Shown here piece after piece: positions 37,354 to 47,060 of a stretch of DNA of 64,000 nucleotides. Position 1 is the first letter of the stretch. Every line of letters begins with the position of its first letter. The notes below the pieces were generated by a model. That model was not told where the DNA came from, ran no database searches, and worked only from the letters and a program-made list of their open reading frames with translations. The stretch covers positions 62,001 to 126,000 of the forward strand of contig JADZCV010000005.1 in assembly GCA_020851375.1 (NCBI GenBank), in the 5' to 3' direction. The position numbers were made by a program, and so were the translations under genes. This DNA comes from Nitrospirota bacterium. Its GTDB lineage: Bacteria > Nitrospirota > 9FT-COMBO-42-15 > HDB-SIOI813.

Positions 37354-39150
37354 TTGGATGGATATATTCCTGAAGAATTATTAGACAGGATAAGAGGAAG
37401 TCAGGATATTGTAGAGGTGATTTCCAGACATCTCTCTCTGAAGAAAGCAGGGCAGAACTTTGTGGGTCTCTGCCCTTTCCATTCTGAGAAGACTCCATCT
37501 TTTATCGTAAGTCCGGCAAAACAGCTTTTCCATTGTTTCGGGTGTGGTACTGGTGGAAACATCATTACCTTTCTTATGAAGTATGAGAATTTGTCTTTTA
37601 TAGATACTGTAAAAAAACTGGCAGGAGATGCTGGTATAAGAATACCTGATAGTGGAGTTGATTCTACAGAGAAGGACAAAAGGAAAAAGGGGCTTTTTGA
37701 GGCTAATAAACTGGCAGCAGAATATTATCATAATATTCTTGTTAAGTCTAAGGAAGGGGCAGCAGCCAGGGCTTATCTGTCAGAGCGGGGCATACTGCCG
37801 GAGACAATCGAGAGGTTTAATATCGGCTATTCCCTGAATTCGTGGGACAGGGCATTTGAGTACCTTGGGATGAAGGGGATTACTGACGGAATAATGGCAG
37901 AGGCAGGTATTGTGGTCCAGAAGGGTAAGGGGGAAGGATACTATGACAGGTTTCGTGGAAGGGTTATGCTGCCAATCCTCGATACTCATAAGATGATAGT
38001 GGGATTCGGTGGCAGGGTGATGGATAATAATACTCCAAAATACCTTAACTCACCGGAAACCCCCCTGTTTAGTAAAAGGCAACTGTTATATGGTCTTGAT
38101 ATTGCGCAAAACTATATTAGAGAGTCAGGTTATGCTATAATAGTGGAAGGCTATATGGACGTTATAGCAGCTCATCAGGCTGGTATACAAAATGTAGTGG
38201 GTACCCTTGGAACTTCATTGACAGGGAGTCACCTTAAAAGTCTAAGCAGGTATACGAGCGAGGTTACTTTAACCTTCGATTCAGACGCTGCCGGTATTAG
38301 CGCTGCAAGAAGGTCTGTTGAGCTTTTTCTTAACAGTGATATGACCGCAAAAGTATTGCTGCTTCCTGCAGGTGAAGACCCTGACAGTTATATAAGGAAG
38401 GCAGGAAAGGCCTCATTCCTGGAATTAGTAAATGGTGCTAAAGGTATTATTGAGTTTGAGATAGACAGAATTATTGAAAAACCGTCAAAATTGAATCAGA
38501 GTGATTCAATCGGCGGAAGGGTTCGTGTTGCAGACGAGTGCCTTGCACTTATAAGGAAGGTCAACAATAGGATTGAAAAGGACTATTATTTAAAAAAGGT
38601 TGCGCGGGACTTGAGGACATCAGAAGAAGTATTAAGATCTGAGCTGGCAAGAAAAGGGAAGTTGACAGTCAAATCATCTGCTACGGGAATAAGTGACAGG
38701 GTCTCGGGACCGGAAGGGTTAAAGAATAAGCCAGGAGTGGAAGAGGTGATACTTTGCTTAATCCTGAAAGATACAAATCTCAGGAGGATTGCGAGGGGCG
38801 TTATAGCTGATGAAGATTTTACTGATATAAAGCTGCGTAAGGCCGGCAGATACATTTTAAACAGTGAAAAAGGATTTCATGACATTATTAACGACTCTTC
38901 ATGCGAGGATGCAGTCAAAAACATCATTTCAGGATTAGGTGTATGTGACTTGCATATTGAGTCCCCTGAGAAGACTTTAATTGATTGCACAAAGGTGCTG
39001 CAGCGTAACAGGCTTGAGAGTGAGTTAAAGCGCCTTGAAAGGGAAATATCATCCGCAGAGAGCAGCGGCATGCTTGACAGGATCAGGGGGCTGCAGGTTG
39101 AGATGCAGCAGATTCACCGGAAGAGACGGTTTTTATTTGAAAATAACTAA
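37354..39150 (+). CDS. dnaG: DNA primase
   Basis: DnaG makes RNA primers at replication forks. A TTG at 37354 is chosen as start because GGGGGAG lies 7-8 bases upstream and it puts the first zinc cysteine at residue 40, as in other primases; an ATG at 37321 would overlap yqeY. The N-terminal CHC2 zinc ribbon reads CPFHSEKTPSF with FHCFGCG. The TOPRIM core has VEGYMDVIAAH and LTFDSDAAGI. The C-terminal part (about 440-598) is the DnaB-binding helical domain. The length of 598 residues is normal. Confidence 0.95.
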   Translation: MDGYIPEELLDRIRGSQDIVEVISRHLSLKKAGQNFVGLCPFHSEKTPSFIVSPAKQLFHCFGCGTGGNIITFLMKYENLSFIDTVKKLAGDAGIRIPDSGVDSTEKDKRKKGLFEANKLAAEYYHNILVKSKEGAAARAYLSERGILPETIERFNIGYSLNSWDRAFEYLGMKGITDGIMAEAGIVVQKGKGEGYYDRFRGRVMLPILDTHKMIVGFGGRVMDNNTPKYLNSPETPLFSKRQLLYGLDIAQNYIRESGYAIIVEGYMDVIAAHQAGIQNVVGTLGTSLTGSHLKSLSRYTSEVTLTFDSDAAGISAARRSVELFLNSDMTAKVLLLPAGEDPDSYIRKAGKASFLELVNGAKGIIEFEIDRIIEKPSKLNQSDSIGGRVRVADECLALIRKVNNRIEKDYYLKKVARDLRTSEEVLRSELARKGKLTVKSSATGISDRVSGPEGLKNKPGVEEVILCLILKDTNLRRIARGVIADEDFTDIKLRKAGRYILNSEKGFHDIINDSSCEDAVKNIISGLGVCDLHIESPEKTLIDCTKVLQRNRLESELKRLEREISSAESSGMLDRIRGLQVEMQQIHRKRRFLFENN

Positions 39151-39169
39151 GGGAGGGGTGAGATAAAAC

Positions 39170-40936
39170 ATGGCAAAAGATGAGAAAATAGCTGAAGTTC
39201 AGCATCTTATTTCAGTAGGCAAGGAAAAGGGATATCTTACATATGACGAACTTAACAATGCCTTGCCTGAAGATTTTGTCTCCTCTGATGAGATGGATAG
39301 CATTATGATGATGTTTGGCGAGATGGAGATTGACATCGTTGATCAGATAGAGGAAGAAAATTATCAGAAGCTTGTCAATGAGGAAGAGACAGAGGAAGAA
39401 GAAAAGGAAGAGAGAGACCTTGGTGTCGGAGTAGCAAGGCTTGACGACCCGGTAAGGTTGTATTTAAAGGAAATGGGAGATGTATCCCTCCTGAGCCGGG
39501 AAGGCGAGATAGAAATAGCCAAGAGGATAGAGGAAGGCAAGAGACAGATTGAGTCCATAATTTTTGGCATGCCTTTTACCATTAGTCAGATAATTTCATT
39601 TGGTGACAAGCTGAAAACAGGCAAGGTGACACTTCATGAGTTTATATCTACTTATGAGGAGGAGGATGTAGAATTTGAGGAGATTGTAGAGCAGGATGTG
39701 GAGGAGTTGAAGGATAAGACATTAGCTGCCATTGAAAGACTTAAAAGGACTTATCGTGATTACAGAAATCAGCATAAAAAGGTCAGCTCCGGCACATTGA
39801 AGGTTAAAGAGCTACTAAAGGCCAGGGAGAGGGTTGTTGCAATAAAGGCCAGGATAGTTGATATGGTGGTGTCCCTTAATCTTAATGCAAAGTTTGTTGA
39901 TATGATAGTTGAGTGCCTCAAAGAGTATAATAAGGAGATTCACCGCAGGGAGAATGAAATACAGGTATGCAGCAGGAAGATGAAGTGCAAGGCCGATGAA
40001 CTTCCTGCAATTTTCGGCAGGATCCAGGGGAACAAATTAAAGTTAAAGAGACTTGCAGACAAGATCAATAAGCGGGAAGAAGATATATTGAGCCTTGAGA
40101 GGACATGGACTGCTGCTTCGGAAGCCCTTAGAAGGATTGAAGGTGATGTTGTAATACCTGCTCAGGAACTCAAGGAGTCTGTAAAGGCCCTGGAGATGGC
40201 AGAGTTGCGGAGCAGGATTGCCAAGAGTGAGCTAATTGAGGCTAACCTGCGTCTCGTAGTCAGCATTGCAAAGAAATATACTAATCGCGGTTTACAGTTC
40301 CTTGATCTTATACAGGAGGGGAACATTGGCCTTATGAAGGCTGTAGACAAGTTTGAATACAGGCGAGGATACAAGTTTAGCACTTATGCCACATGGTGGA
40401 TTCGTCAGGCAATTACAAGGGCTATTGCTGATCAGGCCCGTACTATCAGGATCCCTGTGCACATGATTGAAACAATCAACAAACTGATCCGTACCTCGAG
40501 ACAGCTTGTTCAGGAGATCGGCAGGGAACCTACACCGGAAGAGATAGCTGCAGAAATGAAACTCCCTGTTGACAAGGTCAGGAAGGTTTTAAAGATTGCA
40601 AAAGAGCCTATTTCTCTTGAGACACCGGTAGGAGAGGAAGAGGACAGTCATCTTGGTGATTTTATTGAGGACAAAAAGGTTGTGTCTCCTCTTGAGGCTG
40701 CTGTGAAGGCAAACCTGCATGGGCAGATTGACTCTGTATTGAAGACCCTTACACCAAGGGAGGAAAAGGTGTTGAGACTCAGGTTTGGCATCGGTGAGAT
40801 TACAGATCACACACTTGAGGAGGTGGGGCAGAACTTTGATGTTACACGTGAAAGGATACGCCAGATTGAGGCAAAGGCATTGAGGAAGCTCAGACACCCA
40901 AGCCGGAGTAAACGCCTTAAGAGCTTTATAGAGTAG
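39170..40936 (+). CDS. rpoD: RNA polymerase primary sigma factor RpoD
   Basis: 588 residues. Region 1.1 (about 1-80) is present. The region 1.2 motif [22 protein letters not shown] follows, then a long non-conserved insert. Region 2 has [41 protein letters not shown] and [12 protein letters not shown]; region 3 has [11 protein letters not shown]; region 4.2 has [30 protein letters not shown]. This is the housekeeping sigma factor. It is followed after 7 bases by a tRNA-Met gene on the same strand, probably on the same transcript. Confidence 0.97.
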   Translation: MAKDEKIAEVQHLISVGKEKGYLTYDELNNALPEDFVSSDEMDSIMMMFGEMEIDIVDQIEEENYQKLVNEEETEEEEKEERDLGVGVARLDDPVRLYLKEMGDVSLLSREGEIEIAKRIEEGKRQIESIIFGMPFTISQIISFGDKLKTGKVTLHEFISTYEEEDVEFEEIVEQDVEELKDKTLAAIERLKRTYRDYRNQHKKVSSGTLKVKELLKARERVVAIKARIVDMVVSLNLNAKFVDMIVECLKEYNKEIHRRENEIQVCSRKMKCKADELPAIFGRIQGNKLKLKRLADKINKREEDILSLERTWTAASEALRRIEGDVVIPAQELKESVKALEMAELRSRIAKSELIEANLRLVVSIAKKYTNRGLQFLDLIQEGNIGLMKAVDKFEYRRGYKFSTYATWWIRQAITRAIADQARTIRIPVHMIETINKLIRTSRQLVQEIGREPTPEEIAAEMKLPVDKVRKVLKIAKEPISLETPVGEEEDSHLGDFIEDKKVVSPLEAAVKANLHGQIDSVLKTLTPREEKVLRLRFGIGEITDHTLEEVGQNFDVTRERIRQIEAKALRKLRHPSRSKRLKSFIE

Positions 40937-40943
40937 GATTGCA

Positions 40944-41019
40944 GGGCCCATAGCTCAGTTGGTAGAGCTACCGGCTCATAACCGGTTGGTCCCAGGTTCA
41001 AGTCCTGGTGGGCCCACCA
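40944..41019 (+). tRNA. tRNA-Met (anticodon CAU)
   Basis: 76 bases including CCA. The acceptor GGGCCCA (40944-40950) pairs with TGGGCCC (41009-41015). The anticodon arm CCGG-CTCATAA-CCGG gives CAU, with T arm GGTTCAAGTCC. The fully paired acceptor end suggests an elongator rather than initiator tRNA; tRNA-Ile with a modified CAU cannot be ruled out. Its CCA lies inside the 5' arm of the terminator that follows. Confidence 0.93.
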
Positions 41020-41041
41020 TGTTTAATAACATGGTGTTTTT
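41016..41041 (+). terminator. Rho-independent terminator after tRNA-Met
   Basis: The stem ACCATGTT (41016-41023) pairs perfectly with AACATGGT (41028-41035) across a TAAT loop and is followed by GTTTTTT. The 5' arm includes the ACCA end of the tRNA, so tRNA 3' processing and terminator folding compete for the same bases. Confidence 0.85.
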
Positions 41042-41084
41042 TGTTGTAAGTTTTAATAAGTATGATATAATTTGAAGTTCAGTG

Positions 41085-41816
41085 ATGGATTTTATTAAAA
41101 ATGACCAGTTAAAAATCCTTGTTCAAATTCAGGAAAAAGACTTCCGCATTGCAGAAATAGTAGAAAAGCAAAATAACCTGCCATCAATCATAGCTTCCAT
41201 AAGGGGTAAGCTCGACAAGGCCCAAAAGGAACTATCTGAATCATCCAATAATTTTGATTCTGCAACAAAGGAACGCAAGTCCCTTGAGAGCTTACTTAAG
41301 GATACGGAAACCAGGGTAACCAAACTTAAAGAGAAGATTCCGGAGATAAAAACGAATAAGGAATATCATGCGCTGCTTAAGGAGATTGAGACAGTGGGGC
41401 ATGAGAAGTCTGATATCGAAGAGAAGATATTGATACTGCTTGAGAAACTCGATGAATTAAAGGCAATAAGAACAGAGAAGGAAAATATTGTAAGGGATGA
41501 AGAGAGGATCTTTAACAGTGAGAAGGAAGTAATTGAGAAGGACTTCAGCCAGCTTGCAGAGATGTTAAAGGAGTTGGAAGCACAAAAATCGGGTATCATA
41601 TCTCAAATGGACTCCAGACTTCTTTCAGATTACACCCGGCTGCTTGCAGACAAAAAGGGATTAGCCGTTGTTAGTGTAAAAAATGAACACTGCCTTGGCT
41701 GCCACATGAGAATTCCCCCTCAGATCTTTGCTGAAATAAAAAAGAATGAAAAGGTAAGCTACTGCCTTAGCTGCAAGAGGATACTTTATTGGAAACCACA
41801 AGACACAGCGTCCTGA
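41085..41816 (+). CDS. Coiled-coil protein with C4-type zinc ribbon (CT398/DUF164-like)
   Basis: 243 residues. A long antiparallel coiled coil spans about 5-190. A zinc-ribbon tail has CLGCHMRIPPQ and YCLSCKRILYW. This is the family containing chlamydial CT398 and Helicobacter HP0958, which contact RpoN or flagellar RNAs in studied species. The start could be GTG 41082 or ATG 41085. The end overlaps rnhA by 28 bases. The presence of sigma-54 control elsewhere in this window makes an RpoN link possible but unproven. Confidence 0.87.
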   Translation: MDFIKNDQLKILVQIQEKDFRIAEIVEKQNNLPSIIASIRGKLDKAQKELSESSNNFDSATKERKSLESLLKDTETRVTKLKEKIPEIKTNKEYHALLKEIETVGHEKSDIEEKILILLEKLDELKAIRTEKENIVRDEERIFNSEKEVIEKDFSQLAEMLKELEAQKSGIISQMDSRLLSDYTRLLADKKGLAVVSVKNEHCLGCHMRIPPQIFAEIKKNEKVSYCLSCKRILYWKPQDTAS

Positions 41817-42232
41817 CAATCTATACGGACGGAGTTGCAAGAGGGAATCCCGGTGAAGGTGGTTTTGGGGTAATCATAAAGGATGCAGACGGGACCATAG
41901 TTGAGGAACTCGGCGGGTATATTGGCGTTACTACGAACAATATCGCAGAGTATACGGCCCTGCTTACTGCACTGAAAGCCGCTTTAAAATACAGTGACGG
42001 AAAAATTATTGTATATTCTGATTCTGAGCTTATGGTAAGACAGTTAAACGGGCTTTATAAAGTGAAGAATGAAGGTTTGCTTCCATTGTATCAGGAGGCA
42101 AAAAGGTTGACATCTAATTTCAGGCATTTTATTATTGAACATATACCGCGTGAGAAGAACAAGGAAGCAGATCTGCTGGCCAACAGGGCAGTTAATACAA
42201 AGGCTGCGATTCCTTTTTTCCGGACTAAGTAA
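41789..42232 (+). CDS. rnhA: Ribonuclease HI
   Basis: RNase HI cleaves RNA in RNA-DNA hybrids. The four catalytic carboxylates are visible: Asp in YTDGVARGNP, Glu in NNIAEYTALL, Asp in VYSDSELMVRQL and Asp in NKEADLLANRA. The 147-residue length is typical of the short bacterial form without the basic protrusion. Translation appears to begin at a TTG (41789) inside the upstream gene, with AAGAGGA seven bases before it. The last codons and the TAA lie within the 5' strand of the RNase P RNA P1 helix. Confidence 0.92.
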   Translation: METTRHSVLTIYTDGVARGNPGEGGFGVIIKDADGTIVEELGGYIGVTTNNIAEYTALLTALKAALKYSDGKIIVYSDSELMVRQLNGLYKVKNEGLLPLYQEAKRLTSNFRHFIIEHIPREKNKEADLLANRAVNTKAAIPFFRTK

Positions 42233-42614
42233 GACAGATGATCGCTCTGTCCCGTTTCGTGGATGGAGAGGAAAGTCCGAACTCCGCAGGGCATGGTGCT
42301 GGCTAACGGCCAGTGGGGGTGACCCTAAGGAAAGTGCCACAGAAAACAAACCGCCCGGGAAAGCTGAAAGGCTTTCACCTGTGGTAAGGGTGAAACGGCG
42401 AGGTAAGAGCTCACCGCTCCGTTGGTGACAATGGAGGCACGGTAAACCCCACCAGGAGCAAGACCAAATAGGGAGGCGTTAAGGGCTGCCCGTCCGAGTC
42501 TCCGGGTTAGGTCGCATAAGGCCATGAGCAATCAGGGTCTCAGAGGAATGATCATCACTCCCATCAGGGTAACCTGTTGGGAGAACAGAATTCGGCTTAT
42601 GTCTTACTTGGTCC
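42222..42614 (+). ncRNA. rnpB: RNase P RNA (bacterial type A)
   Basis: The catalytic RNA of RNase P. Universally conserved blocks are present: GGAGAGGAAAGTCCGAACTCC near 42266, ACAGAAAACAAACCGCC near 42339, AAGGGTGAAACGG, and AGAACAGAATTCGGCTTATG near 42585. P1 is formed by 42222-42236 and 42600-42614, which pair along 15 bases with G-U tolerance. The 5' strand of P1 overlaps the rnhA stop codon, so either transcription starts within rnhA or the RNA is cut from a longer transcript. The ends are inferred from P1. Confidence 0.94.
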
Positions 42615-42633
42615 GATAAAAAAATCCGTTAAA

Positions 42634-43185
42634 TTATGCCAGCTCCCTGGCAAGCCTTTCTACAAGGTCTGCATATTTTTGCCAGCCGCCTTCTCCAAGT
42701 TTTTCCTTTTCCACAATTTCAAATTTCTTTAAGAGTTCTTCCTGAAAGGAATCAGGCAGGATGTTATCTGCCATCATGTAGAGTATGCCATCCTCTTTAG
42801 GGATATGCTGTGACAACAGATTTGAATAATTCCGGGAATTCTCAGCAATGTCCTTCTTTGCAGCGCTGTCACCAGAGGCATATCTTTCTACAGCTGCAGC
42901 CAATGCCCTTGTATAAGCGCGTCCTTCATCATGTTCAATGAGCATCACGCCGATTGGTCCGCCTTCTCTTGGGAATCCTCTCTCTTCCATTGCCCTGAAA
43001 AGGAGCTCTTCTTCCTTTCCATGATGATAATTATCTGCGAATATCTTGATAAATCCCGACGCATTATTCAGGGATTCAGCGGGTACATCACCCCCCTGGT
43101 CAAGCTTTTTTGCGACCTTTTGTAAAATATCAAGCATCTTTTCAATCAGTCTGTGGTCCTTTTTCAGCGCTTCTGTTGCAACCAT
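42634..43185 (-). CDS. Hemerythrin domain-containing protein
   Basis: 183 residues. A hemerythrin HHE four-helix bundle (about 5-150) with ligand candidates His in KKDHRLIE, His-His-Glu in NYHHGKEEELLF, His in LIEHDEGRAY and His in LSQHIPKED, arranged as in di-iron O2- or NO-binding hemerythrins. The C-terminal 30 residues are helical. There are no signal peptide or membrane segments. It may bind O2 or NO; rubrerythrin and NO reductase elsewhere in the window fit this theme. Confidence 0.9.
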   Translation of the reverse strand: MVATEALKKDHRLIEKMLDILQKVAKKLDQGGDVPAESLNNASGFIKIFADNYHHGKEEELLFRAMEERGFPREGGPIGVMLIEHDEGRAYTRALAAAVERYASGDSAAKKDIAENSRNYSNLLSQHIPKEDGILYMMADNILPDSFQEELLKKFEIVEKEKLGEGGWQKYADLVERLARELA

Positions 43186-43300
43186 TTCAAATTACCTCCT
43201 GTTTTTCAGTTAAGTTGGTGCCTGTCTATTATAATACTATATTTTAAATAAACATTATATGATATTTGTCATACTGCTGATGCGCAGGTAGTGAGGGGAA

Positions 43301-44050
43301 TTATAATGGACCCGATATGCCGAGTCTTCTGACCATCAGAAAATGCATTGCAAGGAGTCCGACCGTAATCCATGGAAGTATTACTACGTGAAAGGCAAAA
43401 AATCTTGTCAGGGCAAGCTGGCCTACCGAATCCCCGCCTTTCAGGAGATAGGTAAAATATTTCCCAAGAACGGGGAATGTTGACGGGATCTCTGCACCGA
43501 TAGTGGTTGCCCAGAATGAAACCTGATTCCATGGCAACAGGTAGCCTGTGAATCCGAAGGCCATTATGAGTAATAACAGGGTAATCCCTATGACCCAGTT
43601 CATGTCCCTCGGGTGTTTATATGCCCCATGAAAGTATATCCGTATCATGTGTACCAGAACTGTTATTACCATTATATTGGCTGCCCAGTGATGAAAGCCC
43701 CGTACAAGCCATCCAAAAGGCACATTGTTTGTTATGTGGACTATGCTGTCATATGCCTGATCAATTGTCGGCCTGTAATACATCAGCAGAAGGATTCCGG
43801 TTATAATATTTGTCAGGAAAAGAAGAAACGTAAAGCCGCCGAAGCAAAACCAGAAATTTACATGTTTGGGTACAGGTTTCTTGAGTATCTTCTGAAGGGC
43901 TGACCTCAAATCAAGCCTGTCGTCAAGTTCCCCGTACAAAAAACCTGTGGAGAGACCAAACCAGTTTATAATCCACCGAAGGTTTACACTGCGTTCAATC
44001 TGGTCCAGCCAGAAACTTCTTTTCTTATTATTACTGCCGTCAGATTTCAT
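43301..44050 (-). CDS. petB: b6-type cytochrome b (N-terminal haem-binding subunit)
   Basis: 249 residues with four membrane helices. The haem b ligands, numbered from the ATG at 44050, are His120/His134 and His221/His236. The 15-residue step in the second pair is the b6 rather than bc1 spacing. The segment HVNFWFCFGG aligns with the b6 cysteine that covalently binds the extra haem ci. It ends in ISGPL exactly as cytochrome b6 does. The quinol-side GYLLPWNQ motif is present. No subunit IV follows; the CBS-fused subunit IV at 7969-8754 is the obvious candidate partner. GGTGA seven bases before ATG 44050 supports this start over a TTG at 44068. Confidence 0.92.
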   Translation of the reverse strand: MKSDGSNNKKRSFWLDQIERSVNLRWIINWFGLSTGFLYGELDDRLDLRSALQKILKKPVPKHVNFWFCFGGFTFLLFLTNIITGILLLMYYRPTIDQAYDSIVHITNNVPFGWLVRGFHHWAANIMVITVLVHMIRIYFHGAYKHPRDMNWVIGITLLLLIMAFGFTGYLLPWNQVSFWATTIGAEIPSTFPVLGKYFTYLLKGGDSVGQLALTRFFAFHVVILPWITVGLLAMHFLMVRRLGISGPL

Positions 44051-44098
44051 CCGAAAATCACCATTCAAATCCCCTTTGATCCTGCTGGTCGGTCTTGT

Positions 44099-44536
44099 TT
44101 ACCCCACTACCACCTTGTCTCCACTGAGCCTTACGTCATAACTTGGCAGCGGGCGGGGAGGGGGGCCTGCCACGACTGCGCCATTAAGGTCGTATGTGCC
44201 TGCGTGACACGGGCATATGAGGCGATTCTGTTCAGGGTGCCAGTTTACAATGCACCCCAGGTGTGTACAGATAAGAGACAGGGCGTAAATCTTATCATTG
44301 CTCCTGACAATGCCGACCGGCTTTCCACCTATTACGACCTTCTTCATGCCACCATCAGGGAGGTCACTGGCAGGGAACGATATCCTGTCTTCACCTGGAG
44401 ATCCCGCTGTTTTTTCCGTGGGCCAGATATACCTTACTCCTGCAAATCCGGACAACACGGCCGCAGTTGCAGCCCACAGGCCTATCAGGATATTAATTGT
44501 TGCAGTTAAGAAATTCCGCCTTGTTACGTCTTCCAT
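44099..44536 (-). CDS. petC: Rieske iron-sulfur protein of a cytochrome bc/b6f complex
   Basis: 145 residues. A twin-arginine signal-anchor (RRNFLTATINILIGLWAA) is followed by the Rieske domain, with 2Fe-2S ligands Cys90 and His92 in CTHLGC and Cys108 and His111 in CPCHAG; Cys95 and Cys110 could form the usual disulfide. It carries electrons from quinol at the Qo site to a c-type cytochrome. It lies between a cytochrome c gene (6 bases upstream) and the b6-type gene (48 bases downstream), so a three-gene operon is likely. Confidence 0.94.
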   Translation of the reverse strand: MEDVTRRNFLTATINILIGLWAATAAVLSGFAGVRYIWPTEKTAGSPGEDRISFPASDLPDGGMKKVVIGGKPVGIVRSNDKIYALSLICTHLGCIVNWHPEQNRLICPCHAGTYDLNGAVVAGPPPRPLPSYDVRLSGDKVVVG

Positions 44537-44542
44537 CGTTTC

Positions 44543-45001
44543 TTAATTTTGTTGCAAGTCCTTCTTATCCTCTCCCTTTGAAAATGTCCTTATGTAATGT
44601 ATGACTGCCCATCTTTGCTCAGGTTTCATAATCTCTTCCCTGGCGAACATCCTTGTTCCATGAACACCCTTGGAAACAGAATAAAAAAGCATTCCATCCG
44701 ACCTCTTTGTCATTATGGATGAATTGGTAAAATCACGGGGCATTGGTTTATACTTGCCGATTATGGCTGCATTTCCTTTACCATCACCGTTGACGCCGTG
44801 ACATACCTCACAATGACCCTTATAAAGCTTTCTTCCTTCCCTTAAGGCGGCAAGATTAAATTGTACCGGGTTCTTCATGTCTTTGTATTCCTGGGGGTAA
44901 TAACCAGGTTCTAAAGTCGGGTCTTCTTCAGCAGCAGGAGAAATTAAAGGAAATAACAGCATCATTACGGATACTATCAGTGCCATCTTCATTAGTTTCA
45001 T
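44543..45001 (-). CDS. Periplasmic mono-haem cytochrome c
   Basis: 152 residues. A cleaved signal peptide (about 1-23, ending SPAAEE) is followed by a class I cytochrome c domain with haem motif CEVCHGVNGDGKG at 64-76. Methionines near IMTKRSDGMLFYSV are axial ligand candidates. It is first in the cytochrome c-Rieske-cytochrome b operon, in the position of the electron acceptor of the complex. A second cytochrome c (8751-9491) sits with the subunit IV fusion, so the complex may have two c-type partners. Confidence 0.9.
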   Translation of the reverse strand: MKLMKMALIVSVMMLLFPLISPAAEEDPTLEPGYYPQEYKDMKNPVQFNLAALREGRKLYKGHCEVCHGVNGDGKGNAAIIGKYKPMPRDFTNSSIMTKRSDGMLFYSVSKGVHGTRMFAREEIMKPEQRWAVIHYIRTFSKGEDKKDLQQN

Positions 45002-45020
45002 AGTGCCTCCTTACGTTGTG

Positions 45021-46385
45021 TCAGACTATCCCTATATATTCATTTACTGCATCAGAAACAGTTTCAATTATTTCGGAAATTTCTTCGTGCGTCTCTCCCT
45101 CGACCATTATACGCAGAAGGGTCTCGGTACCTGAGTATCTTACAACAATTCGTCCCCTTCCTTCCAGTCTTTTTTCAGACTCTTTTACGACCCTGTTAAA
45201 ATCATGCAGTGTATCCAGGGGTTTCTTTTCTTTTACCTTTAAATTAACCAATTTTTGAGGAAAAGTCTTCATGCCTGAAGCCAGTTCAGAAAGCCTTTTG
45301 CCGGACTTCTTTAACAGAGTCAATACCTGCAGTGCTGTTATCAGGCCGTCACCGGTTGTATTGTAATCAAGGAATATCAGATGTCCTGACTGCTCTCCAC
45401 CCAGGTTGTAGCCGTTTTTGATCATCTCCTCCATGACGTATCTGTCGCCAACCTGTGTCCTGACAACACGTATACCGGCCTCTTTCATCGCTATATCAAG
45501 CCCGAAATTACTCATTACCGTTGCAACGAGAGTATCATGAGACAGCCTGCCGGATCTTTTAAATTCAATGGCACACATTGCCAGCACCTTGTCGCCGTCT
45601 ACTATATCACCATTTTCATCCACCAGTATCAGCCTGTCTGCATCCCCGTCATGGGCGATGCCTATATGGGCATTATTAGCTCTTACAAGAGACTGAACTG
45701 TCTCAGGGTGCAGTGAACCACAATCAAGATTGATATTGACCCCATCAGGCTTGACACCTGTTGTTACAATATCTGCCCCAAGTTCCCTCAACACTGTCGG
45801 GGTAATCTTGTAAGACGCGCCATTTGCGCAATCCACAACTGCCTTAATACCCTCAAAGTCCAGACCTTTTGATATGCTGTTTTTTACGAATTCGATATAC
45901 CTGCCTTCTGCATCATCTATCCTGAAGGCCTTTCCGAGCCCCTCGCCAACAGGCCTCAGATTGTCAATCTCCCCTGAGTAGATAAGCCTTTCTATTTCCA
46001 GTTCATAATCGTCCGGCAGTTTGAAACCGTCCTCAGAAAAGAATTTGATACCGTTATCCTCGAATAAATTATGGGATGCGGATATGACAACGCCTGCATC
46101 TGCCCTGAAGCTGCGGGTTAAAAAGGCAATTGCAGGAGTCGGCATTGGGCCAACCAGCAGCACATCAACACCCATCGAGCAAATACCGGCAGTCAGCGCG
46201 CCTTCAAACATATATCCTGACAGACGTGTGTCCTTTCCAATCACTATCCTGTGATGGCCGATCTTATTCTTTTTCTTTCTAAAGAAATATGCTGCAGCCC
46301 TTCCAAGTCTGACACTCATTTCAGCTGTCAGCGGTTCAACATTTGCCACCCCTCTTATGCCGTCCGTTCCGAATAGTTTTCTCAT
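45021..46385 (-). CDS. glmM: Phosphoglucosamine mutase
   Basis: Converts glucosamine 6-phosphate to glucosamine 1-phosphate for peptidoglycan and lipopolysaccharide. The 454-residue protein has the active phosphoserine loop [17 protein letters not shown] near residue 100, the metal site [14 protein letters not shown], the sugar-binding [10 protein letters not shown] and the C-terminal phosphate loop [15 protein letters not shown]. The start GTG/ATG region overlaps the end of the YbbR gene by 4 bases. The order cdaA-cdaR-glmM is conserved in many bacteria and couples cell wall precursor supply to cyclic di-AMP. Confidence 0.96.
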   Translation of the reverse strand: MRKLFGTDGIRGVANVEPLTAEMSVRLGRAAAYFFRKKKNKIGHHRIVIGKDTRLSGYMFEGALTAGICSMGVDVLLVGPMPTPAIAFLTRSFRADAGVVISASHNLFEDNGIKFFSEDGFKLPDDYELEIERLIYSGEIDNLRPVGEGLGKAFRIDDAEGRYIEFVKNSISKGLDFEGIKAVVDCANGASYKITPTVLRELGADIVTTGVKPDGVNINLDCGSLHPETVQSLVRANNAHIGIAHDGDADRLILVDENGDIVDGDKVLAMCAIEFKRSGRLSHDTLVATVMSNFGLDIAMKEAGIRVVRTQVGDRYVMEEMIKNGYNLGGEQSGHLIFLDYNTTGDGLITALQVLTLLKKSGKRLSELASGMKTFPQKLVNLKVKEKKPLDTLHDFNRVVKESEKRLEGRGRIVVRYSGTETLLRIMVEGETHEEISEIIETVSDAVNEYIGIV

Positions 46386-47059
46386 AGTCTGCTTATCTCC
46401 ACATCAACTGTTACAACCCTTTCTCCTGTGATCCTTACATTGTGGAGAGGGGTGTCGATCTTGATTTCTTTTGAAAAACTTCTTCTTCTGCCCGATATAT
46501 CTACGGCTGGCCCTTCGACAACCGACAATGACCTTACATCATTCTCCGGGCCTTCAACTATAATATGAGGCGGACTGATTGAGATTCCGTGGACTTTATA
46601 TCCTGATGCAGGCCTGCCTTTAACATTTATCTGTACCCTGACATCTTTCTTTAATGATTTTACCACATCAATCTTGATTTTATTTGGTTCTATTCTGATG
46701 ACATCCATATTTGTTCCGGGGGGGAAATTGATATTGCTGTTATCAATAGGATAGAATTTCTCACCTGTTTTAACGTTAGACAGATCAAGGCTTACACTCA
46801 ACTGATCAGGGTCTGTAACTCTGAGTATACTCTGTCTCCCCCTTAATCTTACATTTATCCTGTCCTCGAACTTGCCAAGCACCATCATATTTTCAGGTAT
46901 GTTTTTAAGCTCGAGTGGAAGCACATAACTGACCTCAAGGGTATCCCTCATGGATATGGGTGTAATATAGAACCATAAGATAATAGCAAAAAAAAGAGAG
47001 GCTATTTTCAAGAAAGCATTCTCGAATATCAGTGTTCTTATATATGCCATTAATCCCAT
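46382..47059 (-). CDS. cdaR: YbbR-like protein, putative CdaA regulator CdaR
   Basis: 225 residues. One N-terminal membrane helix (about 12-32) precedes at least two extracytoplasmic YbbR repeats (about 40-125 and 130-220), with motifs [12 protein letters not shown] and [15 protein letters not shown]. YbbR/CdaR proteins modulate the diadenylate cyclase encoded next to them. It lies one base after cdaA and overlaps glmM. It is shorter than firmicute CdaR, which has about four repeats. Confidence 0.88.
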   Translation of the reverse strand: MGLMAYIRTLIFENAFLKIASLFFAIILWFYITPISMRDTLEVSYVLPLELKNIPENMMVLGKFEDRINVRLRGRQSILRVTDPDQLSVSLDLSNVKTGEKFYPIDNSNINFPPGTNMDVIRIEPNKIKIDVVKSLKKDVRVQINVKGRPASGYKVHGISISPPHIIVEGPENDVRSLSVVEGPAVDISGRRRSFSKEIKIDTPLHNVRITGERVVTVDVEISRL

Positions 47060-47060
47060 C

